Below, piece by piece: positions 50,884 through 59,799 of a stretch of DNA of 60,565 bases (positions are counted from its first letter, which is position 1; the number at the start of each line of letters is the position of its first letter). Location: positions 1 through 60,565 of the forward strand of contig CAMLFX010000004.1 of assembly GCA_946479435.1 (NCBI GenBank). The letters run 5' to 3'. The notes beneath the pieces were generated by a model. It was not told the origin of the DNA, did not search any database, and worked only from the letters and a program-made list of their open reading frames with translations. This DNA is from an uncultured Sphingobacteriales bacterium. GTDB lineage: Bacteria > Bacteroidota > Bacteroidia > Chitinophagales > Chitinophagaceae. The position numbers and the translations under genes are program-made.

Positions 50884-52911
50884 CTAGCTGATTTTAGCCC
50901 AATTAGAAGTGTGGGCCTCCTGGAATAGGAGAGTGCGCAGCGGTTGGTGCGCAGGGTGTGTAAGAGTAGGGTCGTTAGTTATAAGCGCTTGTGCGGCAAT
51001 GCGGGTTTGCTCTAAAATGGCGGCGTCTTGCACAATATCGGCCAGTTTAAATTTCAGCACACCACTTTGCCTGGTACCATACAAGTCGCCGGGGCCACGC
51101 ATAGCGAGATCTTCTTCCGCAATAATAAAACCATTGCTCGTTGAGGTCATGATCTTCATTCGTTGCAGGCTTTCTTTCGAAACATTACTGCCTGTTAACA
51201 GCACACAGTAAGATTGATCGGCACCACGGCCTACACGCCCGCGTAACTGGTGCAGTTGCGACAGGCCAAAACGTTCTGCGCTTTCTATAAGCATAACACT
51301 GGCATTAGGTACGTTCACACCTACCTCAATTACTGTAGTAGCAACTAATATATGTGCATCGCCACTTATAAAACGTTCCATATTGCGCTGGCGTAGCGCA
51401 GCGTCTTGTTTGCCATGCACCATGGCAACATTATATTTATGTTCGGGGAAGAATACTTTCACCTGTTCAAAGCCTGCCATAAGGCTTTCATAATCCATTT
51501 TCTCCGATTCTTCTATTAGCGGATACACGATGTAAGCCTGCCTGCCTTTATCTATCTCCGTGCGGATAAAATCCATCACACTGGCACGTCGCATTTCGTT
51601 TCGGTGCACAGTTTTTATTTCCTTTCTGCCGGGAGGTAACTCGTCTATTATCGATACATCGAGATCGCCATATAAAGTCATGGCCAGGGTACGCGGTATA
51701 GGTGTTGCCGTCATTACCAGTACATGTGGTGCCTTTTCATTTTTTTCCCAAAGGCGTGCACGCTGGCCTACGCCAAAACGGTGCTGCTCATCAATAACTG
51801 CAAGTCCTAAATTTTTAAACTGTACACTTTGCTCTATTAATGCATGCGTGCCTATTACAAAAGGCAAGCTGCCATCGGCCAATTGAGCCAATATTTCTTT
51901 TCGTTCCTTCCCTTTAATATTTCCGGTTAACAGCCGTACAGGTATGCCCATTTTCTCCAGCAAAACGCTTAAGCTTTGAAAATGCTGTTGTGCCAATATC
52001 TCTGTAGGCGCCATCAGGCAAGCCTGGAAGCCGTTGTCTTTAGCCAATAGCATGGCCATAAGGGCCACTATAGTTTTGCCGCTGCCTACATCGCCTTGCA
52101 ATAAACGGTTCATTTGTTTCCCCGTTACGGTATCAATACGTATCTCTTTCAACACACGCTTTTGTGCATTGGTTAGTTGGAAGGGCAGATGGTGGTTGTA
52201 AAAATCATTAAAATCATCGCCTACTGTTTCAAATTTCCATCCCGGTTGTATTGTATGCTGCAGGCGCAGTTGTGCTATTTTTATTTGCGATGCGAACAAT
52301 TCTTCCCATTTCATACGGTAGCGGCCTGCCTGCATATGCTCTTCACTATCGGGGTAGTGTATCCATTTTATAGCATGGTAGCGGTTGCACAAGCGGTATT
52401 CACTTATAATGTTTGCCGGCAATACTTCTGGAATGTCGGAAGGGCCTATTTTTTCAAAAAGGGCCTGGGTGATTTTTGCAAAAGACCGGTTGCTGATACC
52501 TTTGGCGCGCAGCTTTTCGGTAGTAGGATATACAGGCTGCATACCTGCAATGCTGGTTTCGCTGCTTAACTTTTCTATTTCGGGGTGAGCTATGTTAGGT
52601 ACACCATTGAAGAAACTAACCTTACCAAACACAATGTACTTCTCATTTTCTACCAGCGATTTCTTCATCCAGTCAGCCCCCTGGAACCATAATAGCTCTA
52701 TCCGGCCTGTATCATCATATAGGGTAGCAACCAGTCTTTTCTTTCGCCCAACCCCTTCTTCAAATATATTAATGAGCGTACCTAATAGCTGAACATATTC
52801 AGTATTGGGCTGTATGGCGGCTATCTTGTTTAGCTGAGAGCGGTCGGCATAACGATAAGGGTAATGGTATAGCAAATCTTCGAAAGTGGCTATTCCCAGC
52901 TCCTTACGCAT
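50884..52911 (-). CDS. recG: ATP-dependent DNA helicase RecG
   Basis: A 675-residue reading from the first canonical ATG. An OB-fold wedge domain (about 35-110) is followed by helicase motif I GDVGSGKT at 273-280, motif II DEQHRFG at 374-380, motif III MTATPIPRT and the C-terminal RGRVGRG motif VI. It remodels stalled replication forks and Holliday junctions. The conserved family opening LDSPIEYLKGVGP and a further stretch are encoded in frame directly upstream (52912-52986), without any ATG, GTG or TTG, so this start is probably too late. It follows exbD on the same strand. Confidence 0.92.
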   Translation of the reverse strand: MRKELGIATFEDLLYHYPYRYADRSQLNKIAAIQPNTEYVQLLGTLINIFEEGVGRKKRLVATLYDDTGRIELLWFQGADWMKKSLVENEKYIVFGKVSFFNGVPNIAHPEIEKLSSETSIAGMQPVYPTTEKLRAKGISNRSFAKITQALFEKIGPSDIPEVLPANIISEYRLCNRYHAIKWIHYPDSEEHMQAGRYRMKWEELFASQIKIAQLRLQHTIQPGWKFETVGDDFNDFYNHHLPFQLTNAQKRVLKEIRIDTVTGKQMNRLLQGDVGSGKTIVALMAMLLAKDNGFQACLMAPTEILAQQHFQSLSVLLEKMGIPVRLLTGNIKGKERKEILAQLADGSLPFVIGTHALIEQSVQFKNLGLAVIDEQHRFGVGQRARLWEKNEKAPHVLVMTATPIPRTLAMTLYGDLDVSIIDELPPGRKEIKTVHRNEMRRASVMDFIRTEIDKGRQAYIVYPLIEESEKMDYESLMAGFEQVKVFFPEHKYNVAMVHGKQDAALRQRNMERFISGDAHILVATTVIEVGVNVPNASVMLIESAERFGLSQLHQLRGRVGRGADQSYCVLLTGSNVSKESLQRMKIMTSTSNGFIIAEEDLAMRGPGDLYGTRQSGVLKFKLADIVQDAAILEQTRIAAQALITNDPTLTHPAHQPLRTLLFQEAHTSNWAKIS

Positions 52912-52986
52912 TAATTCGCCGCGTTGCGGACCGACACCTTTCAGGTATTCAATAGGAGAATCTAATATGGAAGAAGAATAGGCGAT
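52912..52986 (-). other. In-frame RecG N-terminal extension lacking a usual start codon
   Basis: The frame upstream of the RecG ATG stays open back to a TAA at 53020-53022 and encodes ILDSPIEYLKGVGPQRGEL, which matches the conserved RecG opening. The only possible initiators are non-standard: ATA (52968-52966), ATC (52986-52984), ATT (53010-53008) or CTG (53016-53014). A -7-like TATTTTCG lies at 53011-53004 and would start transcription near 52998, favouring ATC or ATA. Confidence 0.6.
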
Positions 52987-53023
52987 ACTGCTTTGCTTTA
53001 CTACGAAAATAAGCAGGGTTTAA

Positions 53024-53428
53024 TTATTTTCCTTCTTTATCTACAGCTAATACGGTCCGTAGATTTAAATTATGTGCTGCCCGCATAATAGCTACAATAC
53101 TTTCAGCCTCTGCTTTTTTATCCGCATTTATCACTACTGTAGGTTCAGCATCCTGCGATCTGCTCACTATTCTATTTATTGCGCTTTGCAATGAATCAGG
53201 AGATGTTGCCTTTGTGCCTACAAAAAACTGTTGCTTTTCATTAACCGATACTACTACTGTTTGTTTGGCTTTTGTATCGCTTTTTGCCTTAGGTATAGAA
53301 AGCTTAACCACATTGGGGTTAGCCAGGGTAGATATGATAAGAAAGAACAGCAGCAATATGAACAGTATATCGTTCAGCGCCGATGTATGTGTTTCGGGTG
53401 TATCTCTTAAATGCTTTCTTAAATTCAT
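53024..53428 (-). CDS. ExbD/TolR-family biopolymer transport protein
   Basis: A 134-residue protein with one N-terminal membrane helix (about 23-41, FILLLFFLIISTLANP) preceded by LNDILF, where the conserved Asp of the proton path lies, and a periplasmic alpha/beta domain (TVVVSVNEKQQFFVG, PTVVINADKKAEAE). With ExbB it forms a proton-driven motor that energises TonB or Tol systems. It lies nine bases after exbB. No TonB gene is adjacent, so its energy partner must be encoded elsewhere. Confidence 0.9.
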   Translation of the reverse strand: MNLRKHLRDTPETHTSALNDILFILLLFFLIISTLANPNVVKLSIPKAKSDTKAKQTVVVSVNEKQQFFVGTKATSPDSLQSAINRIVSRSQDAEPTVVINADKKAEAESIVAIMRAAHNLNLRTVLAVDKEGK

Positions 53429-53437
53429 TACAGCGAT

Positions 53438-54124
53438 CTATTTACCCGGTTCTTGCAAAATATCTAAAAACTCCACTGCAGCGGCTTCCATTCGGTTTAC
53501 GCTTTTGTTTATCTGGGCGTTCAGGTAGTTGTACGCTACATAAGCCAGCAAACCTATTATGAGGCCAACTGCGGAAGTAACCATTTTGGTATAGATACCA
53601 CCGGCAATATTTTCAAGCGAAAAACCCTGGTGTTGTATGTTGAAGAATAAGATGATCATACCCGCTATCGTACCAAGAAAACCAAACATAGGTGCTATGC
53701 CGGCTATGGTTGAAAGTATGGACAGGTTTTTTTCCAGTTGGTACACCTCCAGCTTGCCTGCGCTTTCCATACTTTTTTCTATATGGTCTATTGGTTTGCC
53801 TACGCGGCTCAGCCCTTTATCTATCATTCTGGCTACAGGCCCCTGTGTATTCTTCGAAAGTGTTTTTGCGCCTTGCAAGTTGCCACCTACTACCTGTTCG
53901 CGCACACGTGCCATAAAATTTGGTTCTACCTCAGCCGCCCTACGTATTACCAGCAAGCGCTCTACAAAAATATACACAAGCAGAATAGAGCATATAAGCA
54001 ATGGTATCATTAGCACACCACCTTCCCTTAACAGGTATAGTACAGATATTTTCTCTTGTGGAGCTGTTACAGCTTCCTGCAGTGCAGCAGTGTCTGCTTG
54101 TAGAAGTATAGTTAGTAAAGACAT
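53438..54124 (-). CDS. MotA/TolQ/ExbB-family proton channel
   Basis: A 228-residue protein with three membrane helices (about 33-53, 140-165, 175-200). The conserved ExbB segments are visible: GGVLMIPLLICSILLVYIFVERLL at the first helix in broken form, GTIAGMI and AVGLIIGLLAYVAYNYL near the third. It forms the pentameric channel around the ExbD helices. It is paired with exbD nine bases downstream and separated from the FKBP gene upstream by a strong terminator. Confidence 0.9.
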   Translation of the reverse strand: MSLLTILLQADTAALQEAVTAPQEKISVLYLLREGGVLMIPLLICSILLVYIFVERLLVIRRAAEVEPNFMARVREQVVGGNLQGAKTLSKNTQGPVARMIDKGLSRVGKPIDHIEKSMESAGKLEVYQLEKNLSILSTIAGIAPMFGFLGTIAGMIILFFNIQHQGFSLENIAGGIYTKMVTSAVGLIIGLLAYVAYNYLNAQINKSVNRMEAAAVEFLDILQEPGK

Positions 54125-54173
54125 GGGTTACAATTGCATCCAAATATAATAATTACACTTTTCGGTACTTGTT

Positions 54174-54208
54174 AAAATAAAACACCGGAGTTTTAACACT
54201 CCGGTGTT
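54174..54208 (-). terminator. Terminator after the SlyD-like gene
   Basis: On the - strand AACACCGGAGT (54208-54198) pairs perfectly with ACTCCGGTGTT (54191-54181) around a GTTAAA loop, followed by TTATTTTAAC. It isolates exbB from the gene upstream. Confidence 0.85.
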
Positions 54209-54231
54209 TAAAAATATTAAGATTTTAAAGC

Positions 54232-54663
54232 TTATCCTATTGAAACCAATTCAATATCAAACACCAGGTCTTGGCCTGCAAGCGGATGGTTTGCATCCAG
54301 AACTACTGCATCTTCCAAAACTTCAGCTATCACTACAGGAAATACATTGCCCTGGTTATCGCTCATTTGCAGTTGCATACCGGCTTCAGGTTTCATATCC
54401 GGCGGAAAATCGTTTTTAGGATATTCCATCAGCATGTCATCCCTGCGTTCACCGTAAGCATCATTAACAGGTATTTGCACAGTTTTTTTGTCACCTACTA
54501 TCATATCTACCAGTGCGTCATCAAACCCTTTTATCACCTGGCCTTGTCCTACTGTAAATTGTAGTGGCTCACGTCCTTCTGAACTGTCAAAAGTTGAACC
54601 ATCAGTTAATTTACCATGGTAATGAACGCTTACTGTATCTCCACTTTTTACTTGTTGCATCAA
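54232..54663 (-). CDS. SlyD-like FKBP peptidyl-prolyl isomerase
   Basis: A 143-residue protein. The split FKBP fold is seen in VSVHYHGKLTDGSTFDSSEGREPL at the N-terminus in family form and LVFDIELVSIG at the end, with an inserted flap region between (NDAYGERRDDMLMEYPKNDF, VVIAEVLEDAVVLDANHPLAGQDL in parts), matching SlyD. It lacks the His-rich tail of E. coli SlyD. It acts as a folding helper in the cytoplasm. The start may be the second ATG at 54660. A -7 element lies at 54693-54700. Confidence 0.9.
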   Translation of the reverse strand: MMQQVKSGDTVSVHYHGKLTDGSTFDSSEGREPLQFTVGQGQVIKGFDDALVDMIVGDKKTVQIPVNDAYGERRDDMLMEYPKNDFPPDMKPEAGMQLQMSDNQGNVFPVVIAEVLEDAVVLDANHPLAGQDLVFDIELVSIG

Positions 54664-54692
54664 AATTGCTTTTAATAAATGTAATAAAGCGC

Positions 54693-54700
54693 CAAATATA
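54693..54700 (-). promoter_or_regulatory. -7 promoter element for the SlyD-like gene
   Basis: On the - strand TATATTTG, an exact match, lies 29 bases before the ATG. It stands back to back with the + strand element at 54725-54732. Confidence 0.5.
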
Positions 54701-54724
54701 AGCCATATATCAGAAACACAGGGT

Positions 54725-54732
54725 TATCTTTG
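54725..54732 (+). promoter_or_regulatory. -7 promoter element for the NamZ/MMPL unit
   Basis: TATCTTTG, an exact match, lies 19 bases before the ATG at 54752 and should drive the NamZ-like gene and the fusion gene behind it. No -33 element is recognised. Confidence 0.5.
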
Positions 54733-54751
54733 ATGCAAATTTTCTATGTAA

Positions 54752-55954
54752 ATGGTGCGTTTAACACTTTGTATAGTTTTATTTTTTGCATGCTTTAAGC
54801 TAAATGCACAAGTGGCAGGCGATACAGCTAAAAAGGAAATAATTCCAGGTGCTGCACGTATGGAGCAATATTTACCATTGCTGGAAGGTAAAAACGTAGC
54901 CTTACTTATCAACCATACATCTGTAGTTGGTAAAACATCTCTTTTAGATACGCTTTTGAAGCGCCATATAAAAGTGAAAAAAGTATTTGCTCCTGAACAT
55001 GGTTTTAGGGGTAAGGCTGCTGAAGGTGAAAACATAAAGAATGAAATAGATTCTGCAACGGGCATACCTGTATTATCACTGCATGGAAAATATAAAAAGC
55101 CTACTGCCGAATACATGGATAGTATTGATGTATTAGTTTTTGATATACAGGATGTAGGCGCGCGTTTTTATACTTATATCTCAACATTGCAATACGCAAT
55201 GGAGGCTTGTGCGGAATATGGTAAGGAGTTTATATTGCTTGACAGGCCCAACCCCAATGGACACTATGTAGATGGCCCGGTGCTGGATACCTCTTTACGT
55301 TCATTTGTAGGTATGCAGCCAGTGCCTATTGTATATGGCATGACTGAAGGTGAATATGCGAAAATGCTGGTTGGCCAAAAATGGTTTCCCGGCGCTAAAA
55401 AGCTGAAAATGCACGTTATTCCCTGTGCCAATTACGATCATAATTCGCATTACGATATAACGGTCCCTCCATCGCCCAATTTACGGACTAATATTGCTAT
55501 AGCATGTTACCCTACCACTTGCCTTTTTGAAGGTACGGTGATGAGCGTAGGCAGAGGTTCAGACAGGCCGTTTCAGCAATGGGGGCATCCTGACCTGAAA
55601 GGCAAAACTTCATATATGTTTATGCCGGTTCCTTACTATGGCCAGGCATCAGAGCCATTATATTCTTTTCAACAATGTTATGGACAAATAGTTGCTGTCA
55701 ACCAGCAAGAAGTTGACCTGCTATTGAAAAACCAGATAAGGCTGATATGGTTACTGAGGGCATATACCCTGTTCCCTGATAAGGATAAGTTCTTTACCAA
55801 TTTTTTTGAGAATTTAGCCGGCACACGTGAACTGCGCAAACAGGTAGAAAAAGGTATGACCGAAGAACAAATAAAAGCAACCTGGCAACCCGGTCTTAAA
55901 GCTTTTAAGAAGATACGTGCCAAATACTTGCTTTATAAAGATTTCCCTGCTTAA
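54752..55954 (+). CDS. NamZ/DUF1343-family exported protein
   Basis: A 400-residue protein with a signal peptide (1-20, ending LNAQ). DUF1343 motifs are evident: LLEGKNVALLINHTSVVG near 48-65 in part, KKVFAPEHGFRGKAAEGE, VLVFDIQDVGARFYTYISTL, and FEGTVMSVGRGSDRPFQQWGHP. The family includes NamZ, an exo-beta-N-acetylmuramidase of peptidoglycan recycling. A cell-wall role fits the export signal. It is 14 bases upstream of the large fusion gene and probably co-transcribed with it. Confidence 0.88.
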   Translation: MVRLTLCIVLFFACFKLNAQVAGDTAKKEIIPGAARMEQYLPLLEGKNVALLINHTSVVGKTSLLDTLLKRHIKVKKVFAPEHGFRGKAAEGENIKNEIDSATGIPVLSLHGKYKKPTAEYMDSIDVLVFDIQDVGARFYTYISTLQYAMEACAEYGKEFILLDRPNPNGHYVDGPVLDTSLRSFVGMQPVPIVYGMTEGEYAKMLVGQKWFPGAKKLKMHVIPCANYDHNSHYDITVPPSPNLRTNIAIACYPTTCLFEGTVMSVGRGSDRPFQQWGHPDLKGKTSYMFMPVPYYGQASEPLYSFQQCYGQIVAVNQQEVDLLLKNQIRLIWLLRAYTLFPDKDKFFTNFFENLAGTRELRKQVEKGMTEEQIKATWQPGLKAFKKIRAKYLLYKDFPA

Positions 55955-55968
55955 GTCTCCCAAGCTGA

Positions 55969-58900
55969 ATGCAAGCTTTTTTTGTAGCCATATATAATTT
56001 TCTGCATCGTAATAAGGTGCTGTGCTGGCTATTATTTATAATCAGCTTTGCCTTCTGGGTATTTTGTGCAACACAAATACGTTTCAAAGAAGATATAAGT
56101 AGCATGCTGCCCGATAGCAAAGCTATCAGGGCAATGAACGATGTAGTCAGTCACACGCAGGCAGGCGAACAAATAATATTCACACTGTCGCTGAGAGATA
56201 CCAACGCAACAGATCCTGATAGTTTGGTTTCTGCAGCAAATAGCCTGCAGCGGCAACTATTGGCAAAGTTTGCACCTTATATCGATACTATCATACTACA
56301 ACCCGGCGGGGGTATTGAAGAATCGCTGCTTGATATTTTTAAAAATAAGCTCCCCCTTTTTCTTAATAAAGCCGACTATGTAAAGCTCGATACGTTATTA
56401 CAGCAAAAACATATTACTGCAACGCTTGAGAATAACAGGAAGATACTGATGTCGCCTGCAGGCGTTGTTTACAAGCAATTGGTAGCGCAAGATCCGGTAG
56501 GTATATCATCACTGGCATGGACTAAGCTCAAAACACTGCAGGTAGATTCTTCTTACGAAAGCTATGATGGCTATTTGTTTACAGGGCAGTTGAAGCAGCT
56601 TACCTTCTTCCTGAAGCCCTTACATAAAGCATCGGAAACCGGGACTAATGCAAAATTTTTCAAACAGGTTGATGAATTATTAGGTGGGTGGCAAAAAGAA
56701 CATGTCGGTGTGCATGTCAATTATTTTGGTGGTCCGGCAGTTGCAGCAGGCAACGCATCGCAACTACGTACCGATACGATACTTACATTATCTGTTACTG
56801 TTATATTGCTGTTAGCGCTTACCTGGTATTTCTTCCGTCGTAAGCGTACACCGTTGATACTCTTGATACCCGTTTTATACGGTGCGGCGATGGGCATGGG
56901 TATAGTTTACCTGGTACAGGGCTCACTTTCTATTATTGCATTGGGTGCGGGCGCTATCATACTGGGTATCGCTATCGATTTTTCTATACATTTCTTATCG
57001 CACAGGCGCCACACTCATTCTATACAGGAAACCATTGCCGATCTTGCACAGCCATTAACCATTGGCAGCTTCACTACTATAGCTGCATTCTATTCTTTGC
57101 ATTGGGCGCATACGCCTATATTGCAAGATCTCGGTTTGTTTGCCGCAGTAAGCCTAGCAGGTGCAGCTTTATGTACACTTATTTTCTTGCCACACTTTCC
57201 ATTAGGTGAACATAAAGAAACAAAGCCTACCATTTTCGATAAGATAGCCCTTTGGCAACCCGAACGTAATAAATGGCTGGTACTATCTATTTTCATGCTT
57301 ACACCTGTTATGTTTTATTTTGGCAGGCATATACAATTCGATAGTGACCTGATGCATCTGAATTACTTATCGCCTGAAATGCAGAAGGCGCAGGATGAGG
57401 TAAGCAAAGCAAATGCAATTTCCCTCAGTTCGATATTTCTGGTAGCACATGCAGAAGACCAGGATGGCGCATTAAATAAACTGGAACGCATACAGCCGCT
57501 TGTGCAAGACATTCTTGCCAAAGGCTGGGTGAGGGGAGTATCCGATCCTGTTATTTTATTACCATCAAAACAGGAGCAGCAAAATCGTATTGATAGATGG
57601 AATAGCTTTTGGACGGAAGAACGAAAGCAATCTGTACTGCAAAATGTACAAACCGCTGCATTGCAAACAGGCTTCAATGCAGATGCCTTTATAGGTTTCA
57701 ACCAAACGCTGAATAGTAACTACGAACCTTTTACAACTGAAGAAACTGCTTTACTTAAATCGCTATATCCCGGTAGCTTCACTGCCGATTCTGCTAATCA
57801 ATATGCCATAGCATCATTAAAGGTTGCACCTGCACACCGCAAACAGGTATTCGATTATCTATCACAACAAAATACCGTCACTGTTACCGACAGGCAGCAG
57901 GGAGCAACGCAACTGGTGGATATACTGAATAAGGATTTCACCAATATTGCTATTTATTCATCCCTCATTGTATTCTTCGCACTATTGATAGGGTATGGCC
58001 GTATTGAACTTGCTATCATTTCTTTTCTGCCTATGGTCATATCATGGATATGGATTTTGGGGCTTATGTCACTGCTTGGTTTGAAGTTTAATATAGTTAA
58101 CATCATCATCTCTTCACTCATCTTTGGCCTTGGTGATGATTACGCCATCTTTACGATGGATGGCCTGATAGAGAAATACAAATATGGCAACCGTAAGTTG
58201 GAGTCTGTAAGGGCTGCTGTATATGTTTCGGTTGCTACGGTTATTATTGGTTTGGGTGTATTGCTATTGGCAAAACACCCTGCGCTGCGTTCTATAGCAT
58301 TTATATCTGTTACTGGCTTGGTATGTGTGTTGTTGATATCGCAAACTATACAACCTTTGCTATTCAACTGGTTCATACAAAAGCGCGCAGATAAAAAGTT
58401 TCTGCCATTTACGCTATGGAGTTTCAGCAAATCTGTTTTTGCCTTTGCGTACTTCTTTACGGGTTCTATGGTACTTACAGTACTTGGTGTTATACTCACT
58501 AAGTTATGGCCATTCAATAAGAAGAAAGCCAGGTATTGGTTCCATGCATGGGTGAGCAGGTACACATGGAGCATGATGTATATTATGAGCAACCTTACCA
58601 AGAAAGTATATAATCTTTCTGGTGAAGACTTTCAGAAACCTGCTGTGTACATTGCTAATCATGGCTCTTTTTTAGATATACTGATCACAACAATGCTGCA
58701 TCCTAAACTGGTACTCATGACCAATCGCTGGGTATGGAAGTCACCGGTTTTTGGTGCGGTCGTACGTATGGCTGAATATTATCCTGTAGCTGATGGCGCA
58801 GAAGATAGTATTGAGCCATTGCAGGATTTAGTCAATCGCGGCTATTCAATAATGGTTTTCCCCGAAGGAACCCGTTCTTATGATGATAATATGAAACGTT

Positions 58901-59799
58901 TTCACAAGGGGGCTTTCTTCATTGCAGAAAAATTAAAACTGGATATTGTTCCTGTCATTCTACACGGGGTACAATACTGCATGCAAAAAGGTGACTGGTT
59001 ACTGAAAGACGGGCACGCATCGGTGCATATCTATCCGCGCATCAAACTCACCGACACACAATACGGTACTACGTATAGTGAACGTACAAAACTTATCAGC
59101 AGGTGGATGCGCAACGAATATGCGCAAATAAAACAAGGTATAGAACAGCCTGTATATTATAAAGAACAGTTGCTACGCAGTTATACATATAAAGGCCCGG
59201 TGCTGGAATGGTATTGCAGAATAAAAATCAAATTGGAAAACTATTACCAGCCTTTTCATGACTTGTTACCACGCGAAGGTAAGTTCTACGACCTGGGTTG
59301 TGGCTATGGTTTCATGACCTACATGCTGCACTGGTCGGCTCCCAAACGTGAGTTTATTGGTATCGATTACGATGAAGATAAGATAGAAACAGCACAGCAT
59401 AATTTTATGCGCGATGAGCATATATGCTTTAAACAAGGTGATTTAACACAGGTACAATTGGATAAGTGCGATGGGGTTATCATAAGCGATGTACTGCACT
59501 ATCTTTTACCTGAAAAGCAAAATGAATTGATAGAAAAGGCCATCGCTGCTTTGAACCCTGGTGGTACGCTCATCATTCGCGATGGTGTTGCTGAGCTGCA
59601 ACAGCGTATAAAAGGCACTAAACTTACCGAGCTATTATCAACCAAAATATTCGGCTTCAATAAAACTGCTAACGATCTGCATTATATCAGACAATCGGAT
59701 ATTGAGGCAATTGCTGCAAAGCATAACATGAGCTTACAAATAATAGATAACAGCAAACGCACTGCCAACCTGATATTTGTATTAAGGAAGAACGCTTAG
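55969..59799 (+). CDS. Fusion: MMPL exporter, lysophospholipid acyltransferase, methyltransferase
   Basis: A 1276-residue, three-part protein. Residues 1 to about 830 are an RND/MMPL exporter (helix 1 near 20-36, two sets of helices near 265-410 and 660-800, periplasmic loops between). Residues about 860-1060 are a PlsC-type acyltransferase with the catalytic pair H898/D903 (NHGSFLD) and FPEGTRS at 964-970. Residues about 1100-1270 are a class-I methyltransferase with DLGCGYG at 1108-1114 and an acidic strand end IGIDYDED. It may attach an acyl chain and methyl group to a lipid and export it. I recall a similar architecture in Bacteroidota lipid/pigment loci. The stop interlocks with the convergent ABC permease gene. 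Confidence 0.85.
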   Translation: MQAFFVAIYNFLHRNKVLCWLLFIISFAFWVFCATQIRFKEDISSMLPDSKAIRAMNDVVSHTQAGEQIIFTLSLRDTNATDPDSLVSAANSLQRQLLAKFAPYIDTIILQPGGGIEESLLDIFKNKLPLFLNKADYVKLDTLLQQKHITATLENNRKILMSPAGVVYKQLVAQDPVGISSLAWTKLKTLQVDSSYESYDGYLFTGQLKQLTFFLKPLHKASETGTNAKFFKQVDELLGGWQKEHVGVHVNYFGGPAVAAGNASQLRTDTILTLSVTVILLLALTWYFFRRKRTPLILLIPVLYGAAMGMGIVYLVQGSLSIIALGAGAIILGIAIDFSIHFLSHRRHTHSIQETIADLAQPLTIGSFTTIAAFYSLHWAHTPILQDLGLFAAVSLAGAALCTLIFLPHFPLGEHKETKPTIFDKIALWQPERNKWLVLSIFMLTPVMFYFGRHIQFDSDLMHLNYLSPEMQKAQDEVSKANAISLSSIFLVAHAEDQDGALNKLERIQPLVQDILAKGWVRGVSDPVILLPSKQEQQNRIDRWNSFWTEERKQSVLQNVQTAALQTGFNADAFIGFNQTLNSNYEPFTTEETALLKSLYPGSFTADSANQYAIASLKVAPAHRKQVFDYLSQQNTVTVTDRQQGATQLVDILNKDFTNIAIYSSLIVFFALLIGYGRIELAIISFLPMVISWIWILGLMSLLGLKFNIVNIIISSLIFGLGDDYAIFTMDGLIEKYKYGNRKLESVRAAVYVSVATVIIGLGVLLLAKHPALRSIAFISVTGLVCVLLISQTIQPLLFNWFIQKRADKKFLPFTLWSFSKSVFAFAYFFTGSMVLTVLGVILTKLWPFNKKKARYWFHAWVSRYTWSMMYIMSNLTKKVYNLSGEDFQKPAVYIANHGSFLDILITTMLHPKLVLMTNRWVWKSPVFGAVVRMAEYYPVADGAEDSIEPLQDLVNRGYSIMVFPEGTRSYDDNMKRFHKGAFFIAEKLKLDIVPVILHGVQYCMQKGDWLLKDGHASVHIYPRIKLTDTQYGTTYSERTKLISRWMRNEYAQIKQGIEQPVYYKEQLLRSYTYKGPVLEWYCRIKIKLENYYQPFHDLLPREGKFYDLGCGYGFMTYMLHWSAPKREFIGIDYDEDKIETAQHNFMRDEHICFKQGDLTQVQLDKCDGVIISDVLHYLLPEKQNELIEKAIAALNPGGTLIIRDGVAELQQRIKGTKLTELLSTKIFGFNKTANDLHYIRQSDIEAIAAKHNMSLQIIDNSKRTANLIFVLRKNA

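Noticed and set aside
55962..55985. Hairpin AAGCT...AGCTT followed by seven T at the start codon of the fusion gene
   Set aside because: The stem is only five base pairs with a seven-base loop, too weak to be a convincing terminator or attenuator.
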